Assembly: GCA_032622095.1 (NCBI GenBank)
Contig: CP136066.1
Span: 65,790,278 to 65,854,277 of the forward strand
Length of the DNA stretch: 64,000 nt
Origin: Siphonodentalium dalli
Lineage: Eukaryota > Mollusca > Scaphopoda > Gadilida > Siphonodentaliidae
Direction: 5' to 3'
Position numbers and translations under genes: made by a program. The notes beneath the pieces are model-generated. The model searched no databases. It was not told the DNA's origin and worked only from the letters and a program-made list of their open reading frames with translations. Below are positions 23,300 to 36,184 of this stretch, in pieces. Every line of letters begins with the position of its first letter. Position 1 is the first letter of the stretch.

Positions 23300-24560
23300 C
23301 ATGAATGACTATTCTGGAACAATATAGAGATGACTAAGATTCTGACACCCCCCTATTTTATAGCCTTGTTGCAACAGTAGAGTTGAGATGCATAATATGT
23401 CAACATTGGTCGTTATCGCTCTAGAAATTTATATCGGTTCAACCCTTAGTTCCATGTATCGCCCACCCCTCCCTCAATTTATTTTTTCATTTGTATTATA
23501 GTCTCGTCATGTACACATTTTATCTTTTGTAACTTTTGTGCTTCAACGCGTGGAGTTCCACTGCAGACAATACAAAACTGACAACATTTTGAAATGTAAG
23601 CAGGCTTCAAACTCATCTTATCCAAGAAAAACTCTGGTTACATCAGGTTACATAAGAAATTTTTGTATAAGGTGAACGCGCATTTGTTGCGTTAAAAACC
23701 AAAGGTCCCAAGTCAAGGTCCAAATCACCAACACACTGATGTGAGGTTTAACTCCATATACATACAGTAATGTCCAAAGTAATTGATCACTTAACCACAG
23801 CAAAATAATGGGTATTTTTTCATGATTTTAAATCCTGAAAAGTTACCCATAATTATGCTGTGGTTAAGTGGTCAATTACTTTGGGCATTACTGTAACCAA
23901 TATAAGGATTTGAGGTTTAACGATAACTCAATGCTCATACAGTAATGTTCAAAGTAATTGACCACTTAACCACAGCAGAATAATGGGTAATTTGTCAGGA
24001 TTTTAAATGCTGAAAAAATACCCATAATTCTGCTGTGGTTAAGTGGTCAATTACTTTGGGCATTATTGTAACCAATATAAGGATTTGAGGTTTAATGATA
24101 ACTCAATCCTCATACAGTAATATCCAAAGTAATTGACCACTTAACCACAGCAGAATTATTGGTAATTTTTCAGGATTTTAAATCCTGAAAAATTACCAAT
24201 AATTATGATGTGGTTAAGTGGTCAATTACTTTGGGCATTACTGTAACCAATATAAGGATGTGAGGTTTAATGAGAACTCCATCCACATAACTAATAAATA
24301 TGTGTAAAAATTAAACCAAAATAAATAAATTTCATGATGGCGTCCAATATGGACTGCCTGATTCTGCTCCAAAACATGTATATGGAATATATGGATGTTT
24401 ATCGGGGTAAACCGATTATTTCAATGATATTTTCATTAACTGTGATCCAAAACCCGACCTACGGGAGTGCGCTTCGCGCGCGACTGTATTTTAAGCATAT
24501 GTGCATATTTAATAAGCCAACAATTGGAATCCCAACAGAAGATTGGCGGGGGTCCCTTGC
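23300..24560. repeat. 1.2-kb dispersed duplication carrying palindrome arrays, copy 1
   Basis: Matches about 53755-54930 in the same orientation with many small differences: AGATGACTAAGATTCTGACA at the left, TTGTATTATAGTCTCG, GGCTTCAAACTCATCTTATC, then the palindromic units, then GGCGTCCAATATGG and AATAAGCCAACAATTGGAAT at the right. Copy 2 lies upstream of the host gene. Confidence 0.85.
23765..24243. mobile_element. Three tandem palindromic Tc1/mariner-like MITE units
   Basis: Units at 23765-23893, 23940-24068 and 24115-24243 are each 129 bp and start 175 bp apart. Each begins CAGTAATGTCCAAAGTAATT (some variants) and ends with the inverse, with arms of about 60 bp that pair almost perfectly across a short loop (CAGGATTTTAAATCCTG). 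Each is bordered by TA. Ends of CAGT with TA borders and CCAAAGTAATTGACCAC resemble Tc1/mariner termini. A 46-bp spacer (ACCAATATAAGGAT, then ATACTCAATCC-like sequence) repeats with the units, so the unit and spacer were amplified together. Confidence 0.85.
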
Positions 24561-24689
24561 GCATAAACATCGTTGATGATCTCTATGGGAAACCACAGTG
24601 ACATTTAATAGAGAATTTTGATTAACTGCAATAACTTAAGGAATCTCTAATTAGGGCTGCACGGTAATGAAAAAAAACCGAATAACTAA

Positions 24690-25155
24690 TTGTGCTCAAG
24701 CTCAATAAAATAATTCCTTAAGTTATTGTGCTTAAGCAAAGTTAGAGATACTTTATTGCGCTTAAGCACAATATGATATTCCTGTGCAACAAGGAATATT
24801 CTTATGACACATTCCTTATTACACATAAGCGAAATTACATCCATACTGCACTTAAGCGCAATTAATATATATCTCATTAGATCGCCCTTGTGCAAATAGT
24901 AGAATAATCCTATATTTGTTCCACCCATTGTACCATGGGAATGGACTACACCACCTGAATTATAGGGAGTTTATGTACACTCTATAATATATTCCTTATT
25001 AAGAGATTCCTTATTGAGTTTTATTATCTAAGCGCAATATGAAAATTCCATCATTGCACTTAAACACAGTTAATTACTTCCACATTGCGCTTAAGCACAA
25101 TAGAGATTCCCATATTGCGCTTAAGTGCAATTAGCTCTTATTGCGCTTAATTGTT
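24690..25155. repeat. Cluster of palindromic TTGCGCTTAAGCGCAA-like motifs
   Basis: At least ten copies of ATTGCGCTTAAGCACAAT or close variants in either orientation, spaced by 20-60 bases of AT-rich sequence. The core GCTTAAGC is self-complementary. Confidence 0.8.
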
Positions 25156-25765
25156 ATATTTGTATTGTAACTATAATACGTCGGTGGGATTCAAACATGT
25201 CGTATACAAAATTCCCGCACTTTTTAGTCATTTTACAGGAGAGACAAAAAACTGATTATATTTCGATATGTTATATTCAGAAGAACAACAGTGCAGCAAA
25301 TCCATCGATACACATCCCGGGCATCGAATTATTGTGAAACTGACGATTTTACACCAGTCTATAAAGAGAAAACTGTGAAATGAGCTTATACGACTTTTTT
25401 GAAATAATTTTTTTTTCGCGGCAAACATTTACGACGTTTTGAAATTTATACGACAAATTTGAAACAACTTTATGCCTCGACATCACATAATTTCAATTTA
25501 TACGACCTTTTTTTCTGCCGAGAAAACAGTTAGCTTGGTTCAATTTCCATTATACTAATTACATTTCAGATAATGGACGGTTATATGGGATCACTCAGTT
25601 AGCCAAGTATGTCGGAATTCGATAATTAAACTAGATAGCTGAAACGACACAGTGGCAACACACCCGAGTAACTTGTGAGGCTTCCGAAACGGATGCCGCT
25701 ATAATACCAAGTTTCTTGCCAATCACATATCATTCTATAATATCATGCTATATAGTATTAGTCCG
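25156..25765. other. Intronic sequence; no gene recognised
   Basis: AT-rich with scattered TTATACGAC motifs, also seen near 31690-31950. These suggest that the inverted-repeat element landed in, or carries, a related repeat. Confidence 0.4.
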
Positions 25766-26999
25766 GGAGCTAATATGGGTACCCTTGCACCCCCTGGGAC
25801 TTAACTTCACCCCAATCATTTTGTTCCGTATTATGTCCTTCAACTTCTAAGCAATGTTAGCAAGAAAAAAAAGTGGCCGTGTAGACTACAGGCAAGATGA
25901 CGTCCATCATGACCGCCATTTTTCAGACCAGACCCTAAGTCAGTTTTATGCAAATTATAGCTGGAAAATCTAGTAAAATGTATACAAATGTATATATTTC
26001 CGTGATGATAAGACATAATGACACTTTTCTGGGCCAAAAATTGAAACTCACAATCCAAGATGACCGCCGGAAGTTTAAAAAAAAGACATTGTTTTCACAA
26101 ATGTCTTCTAGATCAATTAATGCTGATTGGAACTGGTATTGTAATATGACTTTATTTTGTATTTTGTATATTAACTGATGATTGGAGCAATTAAATATGG
26201 AATTATTGGGGTCCTAGCCCCTTCCGATCCCTCAAAAATTCGATTTTACAGAATGCGGTATAACATTTTTTCAAAAAATCACAATTGGGATTCTTGTCAT
26301 ATTTCAACAAAAAATGAAATGAACTTTGTAAAGTAAGTGAGGCATATCATTACCTGTGAATATTTAAACTCTTTAAACTCACTGAAACCAAAATTCTTAC
26401 CTTGACTCAAAATGGCCGCCAAAATATATGTAAATGGTAAGTATTGCCCCAGGGTGTCTTGCAATCGCTTACAAGTTGTAGTTGATGTATACAATTGGCT
26501 ATTCTGTATTCTATGCATTGATTACTGACATGTCTGATGCACCATGGATCAGTTTTACTGTTGTCACCACTGACATCACCAGAAATATTGAATTTTTCAC
26601 TCACAAACTTGACATAAATATCGGCAAAAACTCACTTTTCAGGGTTCGACCATTTTTTCAGGTAAAATGCAACTATCTTTGGTATCAAAGGTATTTAATG
26701 TGTTTGTCTATCTTAAATGTGTCACACTACGGTGTTTATAGACTGAATTGCTCAAGATGGCTTCCAAAATGGCAACCAAAAGGTAGCAAATTGTGACTCA
26801 CTTGGTTATTATACGTGTTTGTTAATTAACTGACAACTACGTTATGTTATGTTTGTCTCAGTTCCGTGTGGGGCATGACAAATTCATTTTGAATTTGCAG
26901 TATGGAATTTTGCGGAGAACCTCTTTTGTGATTCTGGTCATATTATTGAAAGAGAATGGGCAGAACTTTGAGACGGAACTGAGATGAACCATGATATGT

Positions 27000-27433
27000 G
27001 GGTATTCTGGTCCAATATGACTGTTGGTAACGGGTGGGACGTATATTGATATATGTTGTGGATGTGTTATCATTGGGGGTGTACATGGAGTAGATGTATG
27101 ATCATGGATGGCGTGTATGATTATGGCAAGTATGGAACTTATGGTCGTATGTGCGGGTATTGGTATATCTGGAAGGGCTCACCATTGGTGATGTATACCT
27201 AGATTGACTCATGGGTATGGTCATGGTATGGCGAATATGTATACATGTAGTTGTTGTATGGTCCATGATGAGGTGAATATATATGCAATGAGTGACTGTA
27301 TGATCGTGAAGGTGGTGAATATGTATACATAGAATGACTATATGGTCATGTGTCGGTTGTAGGTGTATACCTGGTGTTCAGCCGTGGTATGTAGTGGTAT
27401 AACCACGTACGGCTGTATGCTCAGGTGAACGTG
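27000..27433. repeat. Minisatellite of degenerate roughly 44-bp units, block 1
   Basis: Units contain ATGGTCATG, GGTGTATATGTATACCT and GGAGTGACTGTAT with many substitutions. The same units occur at 28519-29844 and 43010-44040. Confidence 0.75.
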
Positions 27434-28518
27434 TATACATCCCACCCGTTACCACAAAGATACTCCCTATATACCCACACGATAATGTCCACCCAGCTTA
27501 CTCCAGGTATTCATATTCAACCATGACCGTAGTCATTCCATATATACCTATACACATTACCCGTAATCATAAAATCACTCGCTATTTATCCACACACCCC
27601 ATTCATGATCATACAGACAACACATGTACATCCCACCCATGACCTTACAGTAACTCAATATATATATACATAATCAGCACATTGATGACCATGTAGCTAT
27701 ATCCATACACCGTGTGCACCCGTACTGGATATATACAACCATACAGTCACTCCATTCATACCGATTCACATCACGACCTCTCCCTGTATACCTATGCATC
27801 TTACCATTGACAACCCATTCATAACCATATAGTCACTCACTGTATACCTATTCACATCAGTCATGACATACAATAACTCCCTGTATACCTATTCACCTCA
27901 CCTCACCTATGATCATAGAGTAACTCCCTGGCTACGATCTTGGCATCCACACTGTATCCAGTTGACTTTTTGTTTTATCATAATGGACCAGAATAGCCAC
28001 AGCTTACCATCTCAGTTCCGTATCAAAGTTCTGCACATTTCCTTTCAATAAATTAAAAAAAAAAAAAAAAAAGGTTCTCGGCAAACTTACACACTTTAAA
28101 ATGAATTTACCATGCCCCGTACTGAACTGCGACAACCAGAATAGAACATGTAGTTGTCAGTTAATTAACTATCACGTATAATAACCAAGTGAGTCACAAT
28201 TTGCTACCTTTTCGGATAACGCCGAGAATAATGTTCGGGATATAATGTTTGGTTGCCATTTTGGAAGCCATCTTGAGCAATTTGGTCAATACACACCGAT
28301 GTATGACGTATTTAAGATAGTCCAAAACAATAAGCACCTTTCAATCCAAAGATAGTAACATTTTACCGGAAGAAAAAAAATGGTCCAAACCTAAAAAATT
28401 AATTTTTGCCGATATTTATGTCAAGTTTTTGAGTGAAAAGTTCAATATTTTGGTGATGTCAGTGGTGACAACAGTAAAAATTAAACATGATGCATCAGAC
28501 ATGTTAGTATTCAATGTA
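27434..28518. repeat. 1.08-kb direct duplication, copy 1
   Basis: Almost identical to 29845-30920. Differences noticed include an extra CTCAC near 27898, a longer A-run at about 28056, and single substitutions. It contains minisatellite units and then part of the right arm of the inverted-repeat element. Confidence 0.92.
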
Positions 28519-29844
28519 TACAGTGTGTGACTATGTTGTCATTTGTGTGGCGTTTACATACACATGGAGTGACTGGTGTAATGGGTGGGTTGTTCATGTG
28601 TATCTTGTGTGGCTATCGCTTTCCACAATACCTCAAGGATATATATGCTAGTCAATAGAGAGGTCATGTCATAGAGTTCTCCGTCTTCATGGTGTTTATG
28701 TACATGGAGGAAACGTTAAGCGTGTAAAGTCACCCATTATCACACAGTCATTCCATATATACATAAACACCATATACATAATATAGTGACCCACTGTATA
28801 CATGTACACCTGACCCATGACCACGGATGACCATACAGTCACGGGTCACAATGCAGGCACACCGAGTATACTAATAAACATGACCCATAACCATATAGTC
28901 ACTCCTTGTATACCCATCCATCTCACCAATGGCCATAAGGTCATCCCCTGTATACATATTATCCACTCACATGGTCAAATAGACAATCAATACATACACC
29001 AACACCACATCAATGACCATAAAGTCACTTCGGGTATACATATGCACCTCCCCAATGGCAATATAGCCACTGGCTTCATACACATACCCTCACCCATGCA
29101 CCTGGTATACTCCTTCACCTGACCTATGGCCATATAGTCACCGCGTGTGTACATATTCAAAACATTCATATATGGTCATCGTCAATCCTTGTATACATAT
29201 TCACCTCAACATTGACCATGCCACACCATAGCCGAATAGCCGCTCAAGATATACTAATACACCCCAGCCATGTCAGTATAGTCACTCCAGGTATGCATAA
29301 GCACCTCATTCATGGCAATATAGCCACTCGCTATATACACATACCCCTCGCCCATGACAATATAGCAACACGTGTATATACCCGTATAACCTACATATGG
29401 CCATACCACCACGAGTCACCAAACATGAACACCAGGTATACTCATACGCCTGACACATGACCATTTAGTCACCCCTGTATAGGTATTCATTACATTTATG
29501 ATAATACAGTCACTACTTGTATACCTACATGTACTCATCTCACCATTAACCATACAGTCACTACCTGTATACCTATTCGACACATATAGTCATATAACCA
29601 CTCGGTATACATGTGCCGCCCATATATTCACTCCAGGTATACATGTAAACCTCATCAATGGCCATTTAGCCCTTCCAGATATACAAACAAACCCGCAAAC
29701 ACGACCACTTATACCATCCATACTTGCATATACATCTCACACTTGACAATTCAGCAATTCACTGTATAATCATACACGCCATCTATGATAATACAGATAT
29801 CCCTATACACCCACCAATGATAATACATCCACGAGATATATAAA
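28519..29844. repeat. Minisatellite of degenerate roughly 44-bp units, block 2
   Basis: Inverted relative to block 1: CCATGACCATATAGTCACTC, then GTATACATATTCACCTCACC, repeated about 30 times with variation. Protein-like frames rich in His, Thr and Ile are translations of the repeat. Confidence 0.85.
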
Positions 29845-30920
29845 TATACATCCCACCCGTTACCACAAAGATACTCCCTATATACCCACACGATAATGTC
29901 CACCCAGCTTACTACAGGTATTCATATTCAACCATGACCGTAGTCATTCCATATATACCTATACACATTACCCGTAATCATAAAATCACTCGCTATTTAT
30001 CCACACACCCCATTCATGATCATACAGACAACACATGTACATCCCACCCATGACCTTACAGTAACTCAATATATATATACATAATCAGCACATTGATGAC
30101 CATGTAGCTATATCCATACACCGTGTGCACCCGTACTGGATATATACAACCATACAGTCACTCCATTCATACCGATTCACATCACGACCTCTCCCTGTAT
30201 ACCTATGCATCTTACCATTGACAACCCATTCATAACCATATAGTCACTCACTGTATACCTATTCACATCAGTCATGACATACAATAACTCCCTGTATACC
30301 TATTCACCTCACCTATGATCATAGAGTAACTCCCTGGCTACGATCTTGGCATCCACACTGTATCCAGTTGACTTTTTGCTTTATCATAATGGACCAGAAT
30401 AGCCACAGCTTACCATCTCAGTTCCGTCTCAAAGTTCTGCACATTTCCTTTCAATAAATTAAAAAAAAAAAAAAAAATTCTCGGCAAACTTACACACTTT
30501 AAAATGAATTTACCATGCCCCGTACTGAACTGCGACAACCAGAATAGAACATGTAGTTGTCAGTTAATTAACTATCACGTATAATAACCAAGTGAGTCAC
30601 AATTTGCTACCTTTTCGGATAACGCCGAGAATAATGTTCGGGATATAATGTTTGGTTGCCATTTTGGAAGCCATCTTGAGCAATTTGGTCAATACACACC
30701 GATGTATGACGTATTTAAGATAGTCCAAAACAATAGGCACCTTTCAATCCAAAGATAGTAACATTTTACCTGGAAAAAAAAATGGTCCAAACCTAAAAAA
30801 TTAATTTTTGCCGATATTTATGTCAAGTTTTTGAGTGGAAAGTTCAATATTTTGGTGATGTCAGTGGTGACAACAGTAAAAATTAAACATGATGCATCAG
30901 ACATGTTAGTATTCAATGTA
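29845..30920. repeat. 1.08-kb direct duplication, copy 2
   Basis: Same orientation as 27434-28518. It runs directly into the rest of the right arm of the inverted-repeat element, so copy 2 is likely the original position and copy 1 the extra copy. Confidence 0.92.
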
Positions 30921-31676
30921 TTTAATGCAGAATAGTCTAATTTATACATCAACCAAAACTTGTATGCGATTGCAGGACACGCTGGGGTAATATATTTACC
31001 ATTTTCCATATTTTGTCGGCCATACTGGCAACCATTTTGATCCGAAGTAAGAATTTTGGTTCCAGTGAGTTGGAATATTCATAGGTGATGATATGCCTCA
31101 CTTACATTACAAAGTTCTTTTCATTTTTGTTGAAATATGCCTAGAATCCCAATTGTGATTTTTTGTGAAGTTTTATACTGAATTCTGTAAAATCGAATGT
31201 TTGAGGGATCGGAAGGGGTTGGGACCCCAATAATTCCATTTTAATTTGTTCCAATGATCAGGTAATATATAAAACACAAAATAAAGTCATATTACTCAAC
31301 CATTTCCAAACAGCATGAATTGATCAAGAAGACATTTGTGAAAAAATGTCATATTTTCAAGTTCGGCGGCCATTTAGGCGGCCATCTTGGATGGTGAGTT
31401 TCAATTTTGGCCCAAAAAGGTATTATTGTGTCTTAGCCTCACGAAAATATATACATTTTACTAGATTTTCACGCTATAATTTGCATAAAACTCACTTAGG
31501 GTCTGGTCTGAAAAACGGCGGCCATGATGGACGCCATATCGTCTGGAGTCTACAAGGCCATTTGTTGTTCTTGTTAACATTGCTTAAAAGTTGAAGGGGC
31601 ATAATAAGGAACAAAATGAATGGGGTGAAGTTAAGTCCCAGGTGGGTGCAAGGGTACCCCTATTAGCTCCAGGGCT

Positions 31677-32354
31677 ATATACGACGTTCTGAGAACAACG
31701 TAACTGACGTTATGGTCATATGTTTTACTTCAAATATGTCGTATACTTTATACGACATTTATGAAGTAAGATATTTGTCCAACCAAGGATACGAATTTCC
31801 ATCACATGGCCTAAAAGCTCATTTCTGGTTGGATTAGAACAAGGATAAGAATTTTAGGGGTGTAATCGACCGCGTAGATTACGAATTTGCAATAAAATTT
31901 TTCGCGCCAAAATACGATTTTAACAGTTTTACGACTTCTTTGAATCCCACCGACGAATAATTGTTTTGTCCTTTAATATTTCCCATACATCATGTACACA
32001 TATATTATGCTAGAAAAGTAGTACTATTGGTACTAATAGTACTCGTAGTAGTTAATACCACCTGACAGTCAAAATTCTATCATGGTTAGTTTCAAAATCA
32101 TAACGTTTATTGTTATAAATATTTGTGTGTATTGTACATGTAATTCAGTCATCAATTAACAAACGTAAGCAGGGCCTGGTTGAATATCTACCATATATGG
32201 TGGGTTATTCCCATCTACAAGCTGTTGATGTCATTGAGATATTCAATGTTATTTTGCTACTTTGCATGCGAACTAGTAGACCCTCCAATAGCTTATCATT
32301 GCCACTCGGGACAGTGTGTGTTTTTGCTCAATCAATTGAATTTCTGAGTTCACC
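31677..32354. other. Intronic sequence; no gene recognised
   Basis: AT-rich sequence with a short AGTACTA/TAGTACT inverted motif near 32020-32050. Nothing else is supported. Confidence 0.4.
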
Positions 32355-33045
32355 TGACCATTACCTAGAATGAGTTCGCAAGCCAGGTCCGGCCGGATAT
32401 TTTTACCGGAGTTATTGGACTTTGTTTATTATTTTTGTCGAATTTACCAAATAGCAAATAGACGACGTCACAGGGCTCATTTTCACAAATCTCAACGGAT
32501 TTCAAAGATATTATGTATATGAGTTCACTTGACCAGTATCTAGAACGAGTTCGCAAACCAGGTCCGGCCGGATATTTTAAGCGGACTTATTGGACATTGC
32601 TTTTTTTTTGTGTGCAAATGGACGACGTCATAGGGCTCATTTCCACAAATGTCAAAGGATTTCAAAGATTTTTGGTATATGAGTTCACATGACCAGTATC
32701 TATAACGACTCCGCAAACCAGGTCCGGCCGGATATTTTCAGCAGAGTTATTGGACTTTGTTTATTATTTTTGGTGCTAATGGACGACGTCACATGGCTAA
32801 TTTCCACAAATGTCAACGGATTTCAAAGATTTTTGGTATATGAGTTCACATGACCAGTATCTAGAACGAGTTCGCAAACCAGGTCCGGCCGGATATTTTC
32901 AGCAGAGTTATTGGATTTTGTTTATTATTTTTGGTGCAAATGGACGACGTCACATGGCTAATTTCCACAAATGTCAACAGATTTTACAGATTTTTGCTAT
33001 ATGAGTTCATATGACCAGTACCTAAAATGAGTTCACAAACCAGGC
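32355..33045. repeat. Tandem array of a 160-bp unit, locus 1 (about four units)
   Basis: Units share TATGAGTTCACATGACCAGT, ATCTAGAACGAGTTCGCAAA, CCAGGTCCGGCCGGATATTT, AGAGTTATTGGACTTTGTTT and ATGGACGACGTCACA. The same unit forms an array at 55925-56775 in the same orientation. Confidence 0.92.
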
Positions 33046-33165
33046 TTTTTGACAAAATCCCACCTCTTGTTTAGCACATACTGAGGACGCAAACATTACT
33101 GAGAATGCATTTCCCCAACTGCACAATTCGGCGGGGGACACCGCCGTCTGCGATTGCTTGTTTTT
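33046..33165. repeat. Shared 3' flank of the 160-bp array, locus 1
   Basis: TTTTTGACAAAATCCCACCT, then TTCCCCAACTGCACAATTCG and GGCGGGGGACACCGCCGTCT, matched at about 56778-56915. The GGCGG/CCGCC pair folds into a short hairpin. The shared flank shows that the array is part of a longer dispersed element. Confidence 0.85.
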
Positions 33166-33893
33166 TTTTGGAAACCAAACATCGTGTTCAAAGATGTATT
33201 TTTTTTATGATTGCAGTGCGTCTTTCTGTGACATATAATGTTCGTAGAAAGGTTCGTAGAAAATTCAAAAGCTGATATGAATGGGCGTATTTTGGAGGGC
33301 AAACCGCCTTGTAGCGTTAACAACTTAAGGGTACGGTTGGCCTTGGCGGTGGGTATCCTGTGAAAATATTTACACCCGTCAAAAACCGCCACAAACAGAA
33401 AGAACATCAAAATGTAGACAGACTTTGTCCGTATACAAATAAGAAATATCGCATAAACAGTATGTTATTGTCATCTGTTTGACCATTATTATGTAAACAA
33501 AAGCATAAAAAGTTACTTTTCTGGTGTTTGTTTATATTATGATGGTAAACATAAAGAGCGTTCTTTGTTGGTGAATTCCTGATATGGAACTAATAAATAG
33601 CGTTTATGCCATTTGTGTGTGATTAGCCAGTAGCATTGTGCTGTCTTCTGTAACACAATCAGGCTCTTGCTTAGGTAAAATATAGTAGGTCGTTGTGATA
33701 ACATGCTGTTTACGCGATGGTCATGGTATATATGAACGAAACTGTATGCGTTTTAATGTTTTTCTGTTTACGGTGATTGGAACAAATATGAATATTTTCG
33801 ACAACTAAGGCCTCACGTGCGTTTAGCCTATAGTTCTGTTATTAGTCTTCACTATATATCGAATGAACCATGCCTTAACTACCTCATACCCAC
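33166..33893. other. Intronic sequence just downstream of exon 2; no gene recognised
   Basis: Ordinary AT-rich sequence without clear repeats or coding motifs. Confidence 0.45.
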
Positions 33894-34129
33894 CATTGTA
33901 AGATCCGGGAACTTCGAGGTGTGGGTTGTGGTTCAGCGTAGAGAAATAGGTTTCATCAGGAACTGATGTATTTTTCACCCATTCTAGGAGATCTAGCGCC
34001 ATTTTGTTGTGTAAAAGGTAATCGACATATCCTCTGCTGGCGATGATGTGAACGGCACCCTTTGCTGGAGTTATGCCATGAGGAGGTTTGCCCGCCATGT
34101 TCCATCTTAATTGACTTATTTGTGTACTT
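33894..34129 (-). CDS. GCNT-type glycosyltransferase, exon 2 (catalytic Glu region)
   Basis: Internal exon of 236 bases. On the minus strand a T-rich tract ending TTTTGCAG precedes it, and it ends AATG|GTGGGT. It starts with one base that completes an Arg codon begun in exon 1 (phase 2) and ends one base into a Gly codon. A nearby alternative donor (GGTGG|GTATGAG) would put exon 3 out of frame. The 78 full codons contain KPPHGITPAKGAVHIIASRG, YVDYLLHNK, LLEWVKNTSVPDETYF and LNHNPHLEVPGSYN. These match the family's central block, including the G-x-A-H/Y segment and the PDE motif. The Glu of PDE (about residue 315 of the assembled protein) corresponds to the catalytic base known in mouse C2GnT-L (Glu320). 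The linker between the exon-1 block and KPPHGI is about 15 residues shorter than in mammalian relatives, so a small intervening exon may have been missed. Confidence 0.88.
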
Positions 34130-36120
34130 CTGCAAAAAAAAAATCCTGGATCGTAATTCAAAACAGCATTAGTTTGAGTTCGTTATGTGGTTATATGCCA
34201 ATCTAGAATATGCAGCTACATCTTCGAACAAGTTGTAGCCGACAACGTTTTCTGGAAGGTAAATACATTATTCTTGGCGTTGCCGGAATTAGTGACAGCT
34301 GTGTATGGTAAAACTATTTGTGAAGGTACCCAACCGAAAAATTAGCCTATTTTCAGCTTTTGGCCAGAAATACACAATTATTTAATGGTTCTGTTATTTT
34401 AATGTCCTAATTGAGTCATCAATTTTGGCCCATATTATTGTCCCTTGAAACTAGCGTCTTCCATACAAGATATATGCTGACAAATTATGACTTGATATAT
34501 GGCCCGCAATGAGTAAAATAAACTAACACCGTATATTTGTCGTGTAGCGGGATATTCACTCCCTACCCGTCACCTTCATAGCTGAATTTCCGCTAAAACC
34601 CATGTCCCAATTCAAAATTTCGAGTTTGCTCATCCGTCTATAGACATTGTTCACAATAATTATGAAAAATATCATCCATAATTGAAAATGGTCATCACTT
34701 TAAATTATAATGAAACGTAGGCCACCAATATCCGATATTTCCACATATTTGTTTGTTCGTTACATCTTGTCCCTCAACTCAATGTCTCTCCTGTACCTGA
34801 AAGTGGCATACGGGCAACATACTAGGCCCACCTTGTCAAGATTAAATTACATCACTTGCCTTATCAAATTGAGAACACATGACATGTTCAAAAGTGCGCG
34901 CAGATTTGCATTTTAAGAAACAGTCGCGAAAAAAAAAACGTATCAGGTAGGTGCGACCGTAACCGTATATATCAAAAATGTACATTTAATCGATATAATC
35001 AGGGACCTCATTGTCTCTAATTCATTATCGAAGAGCTGTTTCTGAATCATATCGATTGCCACATTATGAAAGATCATTGAAATATTTTGTTTTTGATAGC
35101 CAGTACACATCTCATGTAACGCCCCCCCCCCCCGTACGAAGATAACAATTACAGGAATGACCGGTTTTGTTACTGGAAATAAAAACAGTACATTGACATT
35201 TAGACCGGCCCCCAGATGAGGACAGTGTCACACGAAAGGGTAGAAATTTTTATGCTATCTCCAATTATCCTTGCCCCATGGGGGTTCCAAAACACTGAGG
35301 TATCCAGGGCGGAGCAGGTGGAAAATATATTTTTTTGACCTTTTTTGTGTTTTTGACCTGCAAATTTCAGTATAATCAGGAAAACCAATAAAGTAAGACA
35401 AATGTTGAATAAAATATACTTGAATATCAGATACTTATTCTATCTGGGTTGCTTAACATTTATGATGTGCAAAAAGTTATATTTTCCAACAATTTTTGTG
35501 AAAAATTCACAAAAATGCCAAAATAATGCATAATTTTCATTGCTTTTTCAAAAAAGTTTTCCAGAAGATTTCCTATAAAATTTTCATTTTTTGGTATAAA
35601 GCTCTCATTGGTGCATCACAATTTTCAGCATTATATACCTGATTTATTAATATCAACATGACAAGCAATGATATCCAAGAAGCCGAGATATTTCCAAAAA
35701 CTTAACCCACCCCCTAAAACTGATTTTCTATCTGAAAATACCTATTAAGTCAGAATAGCCCGTTTTCATTCCTTTTTTTAACCAATTCAGAGTCTTATCA
35801 TATATCATGGAATTAGTATGTATCTGAGGAGGTTTAAGTTATGATAGAGTCTATTTTGTTTAAATATTTGAATTTATTTGGGTAAATTAGCTAAAATATT
35901 GATTATTTTTAAGTGAAAAATGTTTGAAAAATTCCCATGACTTTGTCAGCTTTATGGATACAGCTGCACAACATGCACCACAATAAGCATAAATTCTTCC
36001 CCAATATCAGACGTGAAATGCTATAATCATGTACCAGACCAGAATTAAGAAATAAAGTAAAACTTATCCCTACCCCAATATAGTATTCTCAAAGCTTTCA
36101 ATTTTATGCTATACTAAACT
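34130..36120. other. Intronic sequence; no gene recognised
   Basis: AT-rich, with a run of C at about 35121-35134. No coding motif or strong repeat seen. Part of it may belong to the interior of the inverted-repeat element that starts near 36121, but the matching arm does not extend here. Confidence 0.4.
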
Positions 36121-36184
36121 CGAATGGTCGTTCATACTAGTTGATAGAATTCATATCATAAATCGCAATAGTTCTGCCCACAGA

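Larger units (their letters stand above)
25766..31676. mobile_element. 5.9-kb inverted-repeat (foldback) element
   Basis: The left arm, from GGAGCTAATATGGGTACCCT at about 25764 to about 27000, is matched in inverted orientation by about 31676 back to 30470. Shared blocks include GACTTAACTTCACCCC, CAGACCAGACCCTAAG, ATCAGTTTTACTGTTGTCAC-like sequence and GCTCAAGATGGCTTCCAAAA. The arms are about 1.2 kb with moderate divergence. The interior is a 44-bp-type minisatellite plus a duplicated segment. No transposase frame was found. Long inverted arms with a tandem-repeat interior fit a foldback-type element, but no clear target duplication is visible at the ends. Confidence 0.75.
9974..33893 (-). 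other. Intron 2 of the GCNT-type gene (about 23.9 kb)
   Basis: Bounded on the minus strand by GTGGGT at 33893 and TTTCAG ending at 9974. It holds a decayed LINE in antisense orientation to the gene, a broken GC-rich coding region with a nested transposon, palindromic tandem arrays, and a 5.9-kb inverted-repeat element. Confidence 0.65.

Noticed and set aside
28817-29746. Long His/Thr/Ile-rich open frames across 28.8-29.7 kb and the matching frames at 43.1-43.9 kb
   Set aside because: They are translations of the roughly 44-bp minisatellite; the residue repeats follow the DNA repeat on either strand.
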